Shown piece by piece: positions 6,610 to 14,197 of a DNA stretch of 14,220 nucleotides. The notes under the pieces were generated by a model. That model worked only from the letters and a program-made list of their open reading frames with translations. It searched no databases and was not told the DNA's origin. Within the stretch, counting starts at the first letter, position 1, and every line of letters begins with the position of its first letter. This stretch comes from JBASRP01 sp044866075 (GTDB lineage Bacteria; Actinomycetota; AC-67). The DNA is taken from contig JBIOTQ010000011.1 in the NCBI GenBank assembly GCA_044866075.1, positions 1-14,220 of the forward strand, given 5' to 3'. Both the position numbers and the translations under genes were made by a program.

Positions 6610-8679
6610 ATGGGGATCAGCGCGCTTCGCCTCACGATCCCGCGGCGTGTCGGCCTGGACCGAACGCACGCGCTGTTCGTCGCCGTCGTCTCGACGATGC
6701 TGGCGAGTCTCCTGGTCGCCGGCGTCGCCGTCGCCAAGATGTCCCTCCCGGTCACGGACTCGATGGCCCGCCGGGCCGGGGAGCTGGGCCGTCTCGCCGG
6801 AACTGACGCCGACATGGACGCGCGGTCGAAGATCTACTCGGCCGACGGCAAGCTCCTCGCGCTGCTTCACGGCGAGGAGAACCGCGAACCCGTGCCCCTC
6901 GATCGCGTGCCGCTGTACGTGCGTCAAGCCGTCATCGCCATCGAGGACAAACGGTTCTACTCTCACGACGGCGTCGATATGACCGCGCTGACCCGCGCCC
7001 TGGTCGCGAACACGGCGAGCCGCGGGATCGAGCAAGGCGGCGGGACGATCACGATGCAGCTCGCTCGGAACGTGTATCTCCACGACCGCAGCCGGACCCT
7101 GACGCGCAAGTGGGAGGAGATCATCGTCGCGCGGCGGCTCGAGTCGCGCATGTCGAAAGATCAGATCCTCTCCGACTACCTCAACACCGTGTACTTCGGC
7201 CGCGGGGCGTACGGCATCCAGGCCGCCGCCGAGGCGTTCTTCCATACGACCGCGTCCAAGCTGAGCCTCGCCCAGGGCGCGTTGCTGGCCGGCGTGATCC
7301 GCGCGCCCGAGCGTCTCGACCCCGAGCGTCATCAGGCGCAGGCTCTCGCCCGCCGGGCCCAGGTCCTGCGTTCGATGCGCGCGCTGAACATGATCGACGA
7401 CGCGCAGATGACCCAGGCCGAGGGAGACCCCATCCGTCTGGCGAAACGCAGCATGTCCAACGGGATCGTGATGACGTCCAACGTCGGCGCCGCCTTCGTC
7501 GAGTACATCAAACAACAGCTCCTCGAGGACCCCCGGCTCGGCACGACCCCGAGCGAGCGCGCCCGACGCGTTTTCGGAGGAGGGTTGCGCATCACGACGA
7601 CGCTCGACCTGCGCGCGCAGCGCGCGGCGGAGAAGGCGATCGCCGACGTCCTCGACCGCAAGGGCGACCCGTCCGCAGCCGTCGCGAGCATCGAGCCGCA
7701 AACGGGGGCCATCCGTGCGATGGCCGGCGCGATCACCGCGCAGGGCTTCAACCTCGCGGCGCAGGGGAGACGGCAGCCGGGCTCGGCGTTCAAGACGTTC
7801 ACGCTCGTGGCCGCCATCGAGAAGGGCATCTCGCTCTACAAGGGATACAGCGCTCGCGTGCCGCGCGTCATCAAGCTCGACAACGGCACGGACTGGGTCG
7901 TCCACAACTACGAGGGAGCGCCGGGCGGCTACATGTCGATCCTCGAGGCGACGCGCTACTCGGTGAACACTGTGTACGCGCAGATCGTGATGGACGTCGG
8001 CGCCTCGAAAGTCGTCGACGTCGCGCAGCGCATGGGGATCAACAGCCACCTCGACGCGTACCCGTCCATCGCGCTCGGCGCGCTCACGATCGGCGTGTCG
8101 CCGCTCGAGATGTCGTCGGCCTACGCGACACTCGCGAACGGCGGCACGGCGTACCGCCCGTACGCGATCTCCAAGGTCGCCGACCGACGCGGCAATGTCC
8201 TCTGGACGGGCGAGCCGGACGGCACGCGCGCGCTGGAGCCGGAGGTGGCCAACAAGGCGACGGCCGTGCTCGAGCAGGTCGTGCAGCGGGGAACCGGCAG
8301 GCGCGCCCAAGAGATCGGCCGTCCCGCCGCCGCGAAGACGGGGACCACGAACGACTACAAGGACTCGTGGTTCGTGGGCTTCACGCCGCAGCTGTCGACC
8401 GCGGTCTGGATCGGCTACCCCGAGCGCCTCAAGCCACTCCGGAACATCCACGGCCTGCCGCGGGTATTCGGCGGCAGCCTGCCCGCGGAGATCTGGACCC
8501 GCACGATGCGCGCGGCGCTCGAGGGGCAGCCGGTGCTCTCCTTCCCCGAGGTGTCGCTGCGGGGCGGCGACTTCGGGTACCAGCCCCGCCGGTCGATCGA
8601 CATCCCCGTCTCGGAGCCGCAACCGCAGCCGACGTTCGAGTGGTGCCGGCGCCGTCATGGGAGACCGTGTAAGCCCTGA
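6610..8679 (+). CDS. Bifunctional class A penicillin-binding protein (glycosyltransferase/transpeptidase)
   Basis: Membrane-anchored peptidoglycan synthase of 689 aa that polymerises lipid II and crosslinks the stem peptides. A short cytoplasmic tail is followed by one membrane segment (about 19-43). The GT51 glycosyltransferase domain (about 75-265) shows IEDKRFYSHDG with catalytic E112, GGGTITMQLARN (143-154), RKWEEI (166-171) and YLNTVYFGRGAYGI (190-203). The transpeptidase domain (about 355-640) has SAFK with nucleophile S392 and K395, SVN (451-453) and KTGT (576-579). The C-terminus is short and proline-rich, without PASTA repeats. The Q-to-M change at 149 is also found in other GT51 proteins. 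The ATG at 6610 lacks a Shine-Dalgarno sequence and lies 10 bases after a hairpin. It occupies the mazG-eno interval where mycobacteria carry the predicted lytic transglycosylase lpqU. Confidence 0.96.
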   Translation: MGISALRLTIPRRVGLDRTHALFVAVVSTMLASLLVAGVAVAKMSLPVTDSMARRAGELGRLAGTDADMDARSKIYSADGKLLALLHGEENREPVPLDRVPLYVRQAVIAIEDKRFYSHDGVDMTALTRALVANTASRGIEQGGGTITMQLARNVYLHDRSRTLTRKWEEIIVARRLESRMSKDQILSDYLNTVYFGRGAYGIQAAAEAFFHTTASKLSLAQGALLAGVIRAPERLDPERHQAQALARRAQVLRSMRALNMIDDAQMTQAEGDPIRLAKRSMSNGIVMTSNVGAAFVEYIKQQLLEDPRLGTTPSERARRVFGGGLRITTTLDLRAQRAAEKAIADVLDRKGDPSAAVASIEPQTGAIRAMAGAITAQGFNLAAQGRRQPGSAFKTFTLVAAIEKGISLYKGYSARVPRVIKLDNGTDWVVHNYEGAPGGYMSILEATRYSVNTVYAQIVMDVGASKVVDVAQRMGINSHLDAYPSIALGALTIGVSPLEMSSAYATLANGGTAYRPYAISKVADRRGNVLWTGEPDGTRALEPEVANKATAVLEQVVQRGTGRRAQEIGRPAAAKTGTTNDYKDSWFVGFTPQLSTAVWIGYPERLKPLRNIHGLPRVFGGSLPAEIWTRTMRAALEGQPVLSFPEVSLRGGDFGYQPRRSIDIPVSEPQPQPTFEWCRRRHGRPCKP

Positions 8680-8713
8680 TCACAGCCTCCACGAGAGCGC
8701 GCACCTCCGGCGC

Positions 8714-8719
8714 TAGAAT
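8714..8719 (+). promoter_or_regulatory. Probable -10 box of the eno promoter (leaderless)
   Basis: TAGAAT, near the -10 consensus, ends 8 bases before the ATG of eno at 8728, which would place the transcription start at or next to the A of the ATG. No Shine-Dalgarno sequence precedes the ATG, so eno is probably translated from a leaderless mRNA. No recognisable -35 box lies 17-18 bases upstream. Confidence 0.5.
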
Positions 8720-8727
8720 CGCGCACG

Positions 8728-10014
8728 ATGGCTCGGATCTCCTCCGTCCGCGCGCGTGAGGTCATCGATTCGCGCGGCAACCCGACGGTCGAAGTCGACG
8801 TCACGCTCGACGACGACGCGTTCGGGCGCGCCATCGTTCCGAGCGGCGCTTCGACCGGAACGTACGAAGCACTCGAGCTGCGCGACGGAGACGACAAGCG
8901 CTATGGCGGGAAGGGAGTGCTCTCCGCCGTCGAGAACGTCACGCACCGGATCGGTCCCGAGCTGAGCGGGCACGACGCCCTCGACCAGCGCGCGATCGAC
9001 CGCGTTCTGCTCGACCTGGACGGCACGGCGAACAAGCGCAAGCTCGGCGCCAACGCCACGCTCGGCTGCTCGCTCGCGGTCGCGAAGGCCGCGGCGGAGT
9101 CGCAAGGCCTGCCGCTGTTCCGGTATCTGGGGGGCCCGAATGCCCATCTCCTTCCCACCCCGTTCTTCAACGTGTTGAACGGCGGCGCGCACGCGGACAA
9201 CAACGTCGACGTGCAAGAGTTCATGATCGCGCCGGTCGGCGCGGCCTCGTTCTCGGAGGGTCTGCGCTGGGGCGCCGAGGTCTACCACGCGCTCAAGCGC
9301 GTGCTGCTCGACCGCGGCCTGGCCACCGGCGTCGGGGACGAAGGTGGTTTCGCGCCCAACCTCGCGTCGAACGAGGCCGCGATCGACGCGTTGATGGACG
9401 CGATCCGCGCCGCGGGCCTCGAGCCCGGCATGGAGGTCGCGATCGCGCTTGACGTCGCCGCGACGGAGCTGTTCCAGAACGGGTCGTACGCGTTCGCGGG
9501 TGAAGGGGCGACGCTCGACGCGGCCGCGTTGTCGCAGCGGTACTCCGATTGGGCCGGACGCTATCCGATCGTCTCGATCGAGGATCCGATGTCCGAGGAC
9601 GACTGGGACGGGTGGGCGAACGTCACCGGCGTGCTCGGCGACGACGTGCAGCTCGTCGGCGACGACGTGTTCGTCACGAACCCGGAACGGTTCGGCGACG
9701 GGATCAGCCGCGGTGTGGCCAACGCGATCCTCATCAAGGTGAATCAGATCGGGACGCTCACCGAGACGCTCGACGTCATCGAGATGGCGCGCAACGCGGG
9801 CTATGCGGCGATGATGTCGCACCGCTCGGGGGAGACCGAGGACGCGACGATCGCCGACCTCGTCGTCGCGACCGGCGTCGGGCAGATCAAAGCGGGCGCA
9901 CCGGCGCGGTCCGAGCGGGTCGCGAAGTACAACCAGCTGTTGCGGATCGAGGAGTTGCTCGGCGACTCCGCGCGGTACGCGGGGACCGAGTTGCTGGCCG
10001 GGGGCGCGTCGTGA
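8728..10014 (+). CDS. eno: Enolase (phosphopyruvate hydratase)
   Basis: Glycolytic enzyme interconverting 2-phosphoglycerate and phosphoenolpyruvate in the cytoplasm. The 428-aa length is normal for bacterial enolases. The N-terminal domain has VIDSRGNPTVEVDV (12-25) and the mobile serine loop PSGASTG (38-44). The barrel carries the general acid/base E205 (GVGDEGGF), Mg ligands D242, E285 (SIEDPM) and D312 (GDDVF), catalytic K337 in the signature ILIKVNQIGT (334-343), SHRSGETED (364-372) and K388. All key residues are present. The stop overlaps the start of the ftsB-like gene in GTGA (10011-10014). The eno-ftsB link is conserved in actinobacteria. Confidence 0.99.
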   Translation: MARISSVRAREVIDSRGNPTVEVDVTLDDDAFGRAIVPSGASTGTYEALELRDGDDKRYGGKGVLSAVENVTHRIGPELSGHDALDQRAIDRVLLDLDGTANKRKLGANATLGCSLAVAKAAAESQGLPLFRYLGGPNAHLLPTPFFNVLNGGAHADNNVDVQEFMIAPVGAASFSEGLRWGAEVYHALKRVLLDRGLATGVGDEGGFAPNLASNEAAIDALMDAIRAAGLEPGMEVAIALDVAATELFQNGSYAFAGEGATLDAAALSQRYSDWAGRYPIVSIEDPMSEDDWDGWANVTGVLGDDVQLVGDDVFVTNPERFGDGISRGVANAILIKVNQIGTLTETLDVIEMARNAGYAAMMSHRSGETEDATIADLVVATGVGQIKAGAPARSERVAKYNQLLRIEELLGDSARYAGTELLAGGAS

Positions 10015-10397
10015 AACCGCGAGGCGCCGTGGTCCTGACGTTGCTCGCCGTCCTCCTGATGTCGGCTCTGTATCCGATCCGCCAGTACATCGGGCAGAAG
10101 TCGCACGTGCGCAGCCTCGTCGCAGAGCAGGCGGAGCTGTCCGGACGCATCGCCGAGCTCCGCACCCAACAAGGGCTGCTGCTCTCCGACGACGAGATCG
10201 AACGCATCGCCCGGGAGCAGCTCGGGATGGTGCGTCCCGGCGAGGTCGCGTTCGCCGTTCTGCCCGATGGAAAGGCCCGCACCGCCGCCGCTGCGCCGAC
10301 GGCGCAGCGGGCGCCCACGTCCGGTGACGCAACCCGCGAATCGTGGTATCAGCGCTGGTGGGGTGCCGTGGTCGACACCTTCACCGGCATCCGGTAG
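10011..10397 (+). CDS. ftsB: FtsB/DivIC-family septum formation initiator
   Basis: Small bitopic division protein, 128 aa. It has a short cytoplasmic N-terminus, one membrane helix (about 5-21), a predicted coiled coil (about 33-60) and the family's C-terminal motif, here EQLGMVRPGEVAF (about 70-82). FtsB/DivIC proteins join FtsL and FtsQ/DivIB to activate septal cell-wall synthesis. The GTG start overlaps the eno stop and has only a weak G-rich stretch upstream, so translation is probably coupled to eno. A low-complexity Ala/Thr/Pro stretch (about 88-106) precedes a tryptophan-containing end. The product call comes from topology, motif and gene order. Confidence 0.9.
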   Translation: MKPRGAVVLTLLAVLLMSALYPIRQYIGQKSHVRSLVAEQAELSGRIAELRTQQGLLLSDDEIERIAREQLGMVRPGEVAFAVLPDGKARTAAAAPTAQRAPTSGDATRESWYQRWWGAVVDTFTGIR

Positions 10398-10425
10398 CGC
10401 GACCGCGCGGCGCGTTCCGTGCCCG

Positions 10426-10455
10426 TTGACCGCCGCTTCTGAGCGGCCGTACGAT
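10426..10455 (+). promoter_or_regulatory. Sigma-70-type promoter of the yabR-like gene
   Basis: TTGACC (10426-10431) and TACGAT (10450-10455) are separated by 18 bases, the clearest two-box promoter in the window. Transcription would start near 10462, giving a leader of about 50 nt. The leader holds a small hairpin (CCCGG/CCGGG, 10465-10483) and the Shine-Dalgarno sequence at 10493-10500. Confidence 0.6.
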
Positions 10456-10511
10456 GACCCCCGTCCCGGTATCCGAATCCGGGCCGATTGATGGAAGGAG
10501 CCTGGTTCGTA

Positions 10512-10880
10512 GTGCCTGTTGAGGTTGGTCAGATCGTAGAGGGAACGGTTAGTCGCATCGCGCCGTACGGCGCGTTCCTTTCTTTGGCGACCGGCGAGAC
10601 CGGACTCGTTCACATCTCGGAGATCGATCGGAACTTCGTGAAGGACGTTCGCGAGCATCTCCGTGAGAACGACAAGGTCACCGTCAAGGTCATCGGGATC
10701 AAGGAGGGCGGCAAGATCGATCTCTCGATCAAACAGGCCGCTCCCGACTGGCAACCGGAGGCTCCGCGCAAGTCCCGGACCAAGGATCCCGAGTTCGAGG
10801 CGAAGCTCAAGAAGTTCATGCGCCAGTCCGAGGAGCGACTCGTCGACTGGCGGCGTCAGCGCGAAGCGAAGCGCGGCTAA
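10512..10880 (+). CDS. S1-domain RNA-binding protein, YabR-like
   Basis: A 122-aa protein made of one S1 (OB-fold) RNA-binding domain (about 3-75; VGQIVEGTVSRIAPYGAF, GLVHISEI, KVKVIGI-type strands, LSIKQA) and a charged tail with FEAKLKKFMRQSEERL (95-110). That tail is the characteristic end of Bacillus YabR, which also lies directly after divIC. Single-S1 proteins of this kind associate with ribosomes or mRNA; the exact role here is unknown. The start is GTG at 10512, with GGAAGGAG (10493-10500) 11 bases upstream. TTG/ATG codons at 10488/10491 lie upstream of or within that Shine-Dalgarno sequence and would add residues absent from the family. It has its own promoter. Confidence 0.9.
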   Translation: MPVEVGQIVEGTVSRIAPYGAFLSLATGETGLVHISEIDRNFVKDVREHLRENDKVTVKVIGIKEGGKIDLSIKQAAPDWQPEAPRKSRTKDPEFEAKLKKFMRQSEERLVDWRRQREAKRG

Positions 10881-10895
10881 GCCTCGCGCCAGGAC

Positions 10896-11408
10896 ATGCG
10901 GGCGGTCGTCGCCGCTCAGATCGGCCGCGAACCGCGCGGCCCGGTTTCCGTCGCGACGACCTGCGAGCACGGTCTGCCGCTGGTGATCCGCACCGCCCCG
11001 CGTCTCGAGACGGGCGAGCCCTTCCCGACGCTCTACTGGCTGACGTGCCCGCTCGCGGTGCGCAAGATCGGCGGGCTCGAGTCCGGCGGCCGCATGCGGG
11101 ACCTGAACGCGGACCTGGCGAACGACGAGGACCTCGCGTCGGCCTACCGCGACGCGCACGAGCGCTACCGCCACGACCGCGACGGCGGCGACGGCGGGCC
11201 GACGGAGTCGGCCGGCGGCATGCCGGGGCGCGTGAAGTGCCTGCACGCCCTGTACGCGCACGAGCTCGCGGCCGGGAACCCGGTCGGCGCGATCGCCCGC
11301 GCCGAGATCGAGCCGCTCGGCTGCCCCGGCCCGTGCGTCGCCGAGCGCGACGACGGCACCGTCGCCCGCGTCGCCGGACATCCGGCGTTCGCGCGCACGC
11401 GGCGGTGA
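10896..11408 (+). CDS. DUF501 family protein
   Basis: A 170-aa cytoplasmic protein of the actinobacterial DUF501 family (mycobacterial Rv1025-like, from memory), function unknown. Diagnostic stretches are QIGREPRGPVSVATTCEHG (8-26), GEPFPTLYWLTCPLAV (40-55), SAGGMPGRVKCLHALYAHEL (105-124) and GNPVGAI (127-133). Five cysteines (C23, C51, C115, C143, C147), several in conserved blocks, suggest a possible metal site (inference). The ATG at 10896 is the first possible start after an in-frame stop, the TAA of the S1 gene at 10878. Its Shine-Dalgarno sequence is poor (AGGA, too close). The stop overlaps the next start in GTGA, so it is tightly coupled to ppx/gppA. Confidence 0.92.
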   Translation: MRAVVAAQIGREPRGPVSVATTCEHGLPLVIRTAPRLETGEPFPTLYWLTCPLAVRKIGGLESGGRMRDLNADLANDEDLASAYRDAHERYRHDRDGGDGGPTESAGGMPGRVKCLHALYAHELAAGNPVGAIARAEIEPLGCPGPCVAERDDGTVARVAGHPAFARTRR

Positions 11409-12313
11409 CGACGCTCGCCGCGATCGACGTCGGCACCAACTCGGTGCGCGTCTACGTGGCAGAGGTCGACGGGAGCGACGCGAGACAGCTGGACCGCGAT
11501 CTGATCATCACGCGACTCGGCGAAGGCGTCGACGACACCCGGCGGCTCGGCGCCGAACCGCTCCGCCGCACGATCGACGCCATCGCGCGCTACCACGCGC
11601 GGGCGCGCGAGCTGGGGGCGGAAACCGTACGGATCGCAGCGACGAGCGCAGCGCGCGACGCCGCCAACCGCGATGAGTTCTTCGACGGCGTCCGCGCCGC
11701 GACGGGACTGGACGCCGAGGTTCTGAGCGGCGACGAAGAGGCGCGTCTCTCGTTCCTCGGAGCGACGAACGACCTCGATGCAGGCGGCCCCTTCCTCGTC
11801 CTCGACATCGGCGGCGGGTCCACCGAGTTCGTGGTCGGCGAGAGGACGGTGGACGCCGCGATCTCCATCGATATCGGATCCGTTCGTCTCACCGAACGGC
11901 ATGTCCACCACGACCCCCCAGAGCCCATGGAGCTGGTCGCCGTCCGCGCCGAGGCGGCTCACGCCGTCCAGGAGGCGCAGCGGACGGTCGGGTCCGCGGC
12001 CCAAACCCTGGTCGGCGTCGCCGGAACGATCACGACGATCGCTGCCGTCTCGCTCGGTCTTCCGGGCTACGACCGCGACGCGATCCACCACGCGCGGCTC
12101 GCGCGCAGCGACGTCGATGAGGTCACGGATCGGCTCGCGGCGATGACATCGGAGGAGCGGCGAGGCCTGCCGGCGATGCCGCACGGACGGGAGGACGTGA
12201 TCGTCGCGGGTGCTGAGATACTCCTCGCCGTCATGGACGGTTTCGGTTTCCAGGACGTGCTGGTGTCGGAGGCGGACATCCTCGATGGGCTGGTGCTGAC
12301 GATCGAGCGCTAG
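11405..12313 (+). CDS. ppx: Exopolyphosphatase / guanosine pentaphosphate phosphohydrolase (Ppx/GppA)
   Basis: A 302-aa member of the ASKHA-fold Ppx/GppA family that removes terminal phosphates from polyphosphate and/or converts pppGpp to ppGpp. Motifs are the phosphate-1 loop AAIDVGTNSVR (5-15), ATSAARDA (79-86), LSGDEEARLSF with the likely catalytic glutamate E111/E112, phosphate-2 LDIGGGSTEF (133-142) and GVAGTITTIAA. It ends about 300 aa in, the short form without the C-terminal HD-like domain of E. coli Ppx, as usual in actinobacteria. It is coupled by GTGA to DUF501. Its TAG overlaps the TAG of the convergent transporter gene. Polyphosphatase and pppGpp phosphatase activities cannot be told apart from sequence. 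Confidence 0.95.
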   Translation: MTTLAAIDVGTNSVRVYVAEVDGSDARQLDRDLIITRLGEGVDDTRRLGAEPLRRTIDAIARYHARARELGAETVRIAATSAARDAANRDEFFDGVRAATGLDAEVLSGDEEARLSFLGATNDLDAGGPFLVLDIGGGSTEFVVGERTVDAAISIDIGSVRLTERHVHHDPPEPMELVAVRAEAAHAVQEAQRTVGSAAQTLVGVAGTITTIAAVSLGLPGYDRDAIHHARLARSDVDEVTDRLAAMTSEERRGLPAMPHGREDVIVAGAEILLAVMDGFGFQDVLVSEADILDGLVLTIER

Positions 12314-13626
12314 CGCGGCGAGCGAGGAGGGACGATCCGCGAGAGCCCTTCCCCGAATAGCGCCAGCGACGCCGCCGCGACCGCGAGGGGAAGGGCCAGC
12401 AGCGTGAGTGTGGTCGGGGCTCCTAGGTGCGTCGCGAGGATGCCCGCGATCAATGCCCCGACGGGATACAGGCCACCCCACGCCATCATGTACAAGCTCA
12501 TAACCCGGCCGCGCTTACTGGTCGGAACCGATTTCTGCAGCCCGGTGTTCGTGGCAGAGACCGACATCGTGTAAAGGGCGCCGATCCCCATAAGGAGGAA
12601 GGCGGACACGGCGAAGTGCTTCGAAAGCCCGAACGCCGCGATCAACCCCGCCAACAGGGCCAGCCCCCCGCCGGTGGCCGCGCGCATACCGAAGCGCCGC
12701 ACGATCGTCCCGGTCGACAACGCCCCGCATACGGCGCCGACGCTGAACAGCGCGAAGAGCTCGCCGTAGCCGCCGGCACCGAGGTGGAGAACCTTCTTGG
12801 TCATCACCGGCAGCAGAGCGATGACCGGCGCGCCGAAGAGGCTCACGATCGCGGTGGTCAAGAGCAGGACACCGACGGCGGGGGTGCCGCGCGCGTACCG
12901 GACGCCCCCGAACAGAGCCCGCGCGCCCGACGAGGTCGGAGGCGCTTGGCGCTCCGTTCGGATCAGGAGCAGAGCGACGATCACGGCGAGGAATGAGACG
13001 GCGTTCGCGAAGAACGCCCAGCCGGCCCCCACCTTGACCAGCAGCAAGCCTCCGATGGCCGGGCCGACGACGCGTGCGGCCGAGAACTGGGTCGAGTTCA
13101 GTGAGACGGCGTCGATGATGAGCCGTGGCGGGATGAGATCGGGGATGATCGCCTGGAACGAGGGCGCGTTGAAGGCCATCCCGATGCCGGCCGCTCCGAT
13201 GATGGGCAGCAGCGTCCAGACGTGAGCGTGGCCCGTCAGCGTCGTGCCCGCGAGCGCGAAGGCGAGCCCCATAGCGACGGTCTGCGTGACGAGAAGCACG
13301 CGACGGCGGTCGCGGCGGTCGGCCACCAGGCCTCCGAACAGGCCGAAAAGGAGCGTCGGGAAGAACTGAACGAAGGTCACCATCGACACCCAGAAGGGGG
13401 AGTCGGTGATCTCCAGAACCAGCCAGGACAGCGCGACATTCTGGAGCCAGGTGCCGATGTTCGAGATGAGGGCACCGCTCCAGAAGAGCGAGAAACTGCG
13501 GTGCCGGAGAGGCTCGAGGGTCCGGAACCGGCGCGGCGGGCGGGGTTGCTCGATGGGGACCGGTGCGGTCTGGATCGGGGGCTGGGGGAGGGCGTGCTCG
13601 ACCGCGACGCCGGCGCGCTCCCTCAC
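12310..13626 (-). CDS. MFS transporter, probable drug/siderophore exporter
   Basis: A 438-aa inner-membrane protein with about 12 hydrophobic segments, of the Major Facilitator group that includes EntS-like exporters (MFS_3/transmembrane secretion effector). The MFS motif A, GGLVADRRDRRRVLL (98-112), follows TM2. WLQNVALSWLVLEIT (60-74) and the RVVGPAIGGLLL segment (185-196) are typical of this group. A 40-residue proline-rich cytoplasmic N-terminus precedes TM1. The start is GTG at 13626 because AGGAGG (minus strand, 13638-13633) lies exactly 6 bases upstream. A longer TTG start at 13692 would run through the operator and lacks a Shine-Dalgarno sequence. A divergent MarR regulator lies 37 bp away, so expression is probably induced by a small-molecule ligand of that repressor. 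Substrate unknown. Confidence 0.93.
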   Translation of the reverse strand: MRERAGVAVEHALPQPPIQTAPVPIEQPRPPRRFRTLEPLRHRSFSLFWSGALISNIGTWLQNVALSWLVLEITDSPFWVSMVTFVQFFPTLLFGLFGGLVADRRDRRRVLLVTQTVAMGLAFALAGTTLTGHAHVWTLLPIIGAAGIGMAFNAPSFQAIIPDLIPPRLIIDAVSLNSTQFSAARVVGPAIGGLLLVKVGAGWAFFANAVSFLAVIVALLLIRTERQAPPTSSGARALFGGVRYARGTPAVGVLLLTTAIVSLFGAPVIALLPVMTKKVLHLGAGGYGELFALFSVGAVCGALSTGTIVRRFGMRAATGGGLALLAGLIAAFGLSKHFAVSAFLLMGIGALYTMSVSATNTGLQKSVPTSKRGRVMSLYMMAWGGLYPVGALIAGILATHLGAPTTLTLLALPLAVAAASLALFGEGLSRIVPPRSPR

Positions 13627-13650
13627 TCGTTGCCTCCTGCCCTGCAGATA

Positions 13651-13680
13651 GTTTCCTAAGGAAATGGTATCCTTAGGAAC
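13651..13680. promoter_or_regulatory. MarR-type operator overlapping both divergent promoters
   Basis: Two palindromes, TTTCCTAAGGAAA (13652-13664) and TCCTTAGGA (13670-13678), form a larger inverted repeat: GTTTCCTAAGGA and TCCTTAGGAAC. Bases matching TANNNT overlap it on both strands: TAGTTT (13649-13654, plus) for marR and TACCAT (13669-13664, minus) for the transporter. A MarR dimer bound here would block both promoters. The ATG of the marR gene lies inside the operator, implying a leaderless or nearly leaderless marR transcript. Confidence 0.75.
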
Positions 13681-14197
13681 GCGTATCGGCAAACCGATTA
13701 TTCCGGAGGATCCGCTGACCGGGGCTCAGGAAGACCTGCTCGAGGCGATGACCGCGGTGTCGCGGCATCTCTTCCGCTTGATGACGCAGTGCCTCACCGA
13801 GCTGGGGGAGGGCAACGAGGTCAGCGCCACCCAGTACCGCGCGCTCGCGTCGCTGGCGCTGCGTGGGCCGCGGAACGCGAGCGTCCTCGCCGAGGAGCTC
13901 GGCGTCGGACGTCCGGCGACGACGAAGCTCGTCGACCGGCTCGTCCGGCGGCGGCTGATCCACCGCCGGAGGGACACGGTCGACCGGCGGCAGGTGATCC
14001 TCGAAGTCACGGAGCGAGGGCGGGAGGTCGTCCGAGCGGTGCAGCACTGTCGCCGGCGGAAGCTGCGCAGCGTGCTCGCGGAGCTCGACCCCGACGCCCG
14101 CGAGGCGTTGACGCGCGATCTGCCCTCGCTGTTGGATGCGTTCTCGCGGACGACCGCCGCCGCGCCGGCGCCGCCGGATCTCGTCCGGACGCCGTAG
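13664..14197 (+). CDS. MarR-family transcriptional regulator
   Basis: A 177-aa winged-helix repressor. A helical dimerisation region (about 20-50) precedes the winged helix (about 55-123): SATQYRALASLALRGP, a helix-turn-helix with AEELGVGRPATTKLVDRL (76-93), and the wing RRRDTVDRRQVILEVTERG (101-119), which has the family's D-x-R motif. C-terminal helices (about 121-162) complete the dimer interface. The Ala/Pro-rich tail is probably unstructured. The start at ATG 13664 has no properly spaced Shine-Dalgarno sequence and falls within the operator, in keeping with autoregulation and leaderless translation. A later ATG at 13748 would cut into the first dimerisation helix. It most likely represses the divergent MFS exporter. 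Confidence 0.93.
   Translation: MVSLGTRIGKPIIPEDPLTGAQEDLLEAMTAVSRHLFRLMTQCLTELGEGNEVSATQYRALASLALRGPRNASVLAEELGVGRPATTKLVDRLVRRRLIHRRRDTVDRRQVILEVTERGREVVRAVQHCRRRKLRSVLAELDPDAREALTRDLPSLLDAFSRTTAAAPAPPDLVRTP

Noticed and set aside
6499..8658. Very long open frame on the minus strand opposite the penicillin-binding protein gene (and similar ones opposite eno, ftsB/yabR and ppx)
   Set aside because: The translations are Arg/Ala/Asp/His-rich without family features, while the plus strand encodes unmistakable enzymes. Such antisense frames are a by-product of the third-position GC bias.
9166..9179. Palindrome TTCAACGTGTTGAA, similar to the sites upstream of mazG
   Set aside because: It lies in the conserved FFNVLNG coding segment of enolase and is explained by the protein sequence. 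No promoter is nearby.
10488..10511. Upstream TTG/ATG starts for the S1-domain protein
   Set aside because: They sit before or within the Shine-Dalgarno sequence of the GTG at 10512 and add residues that the family lacks.
13627..13692. Longer MFS protein starting at TTG 13692
   Set aside because: It would translate through the operator without a Shine-Dalgarno sequence, whereas GTG 13626 has a perfect AGGAGG six bases upstream.
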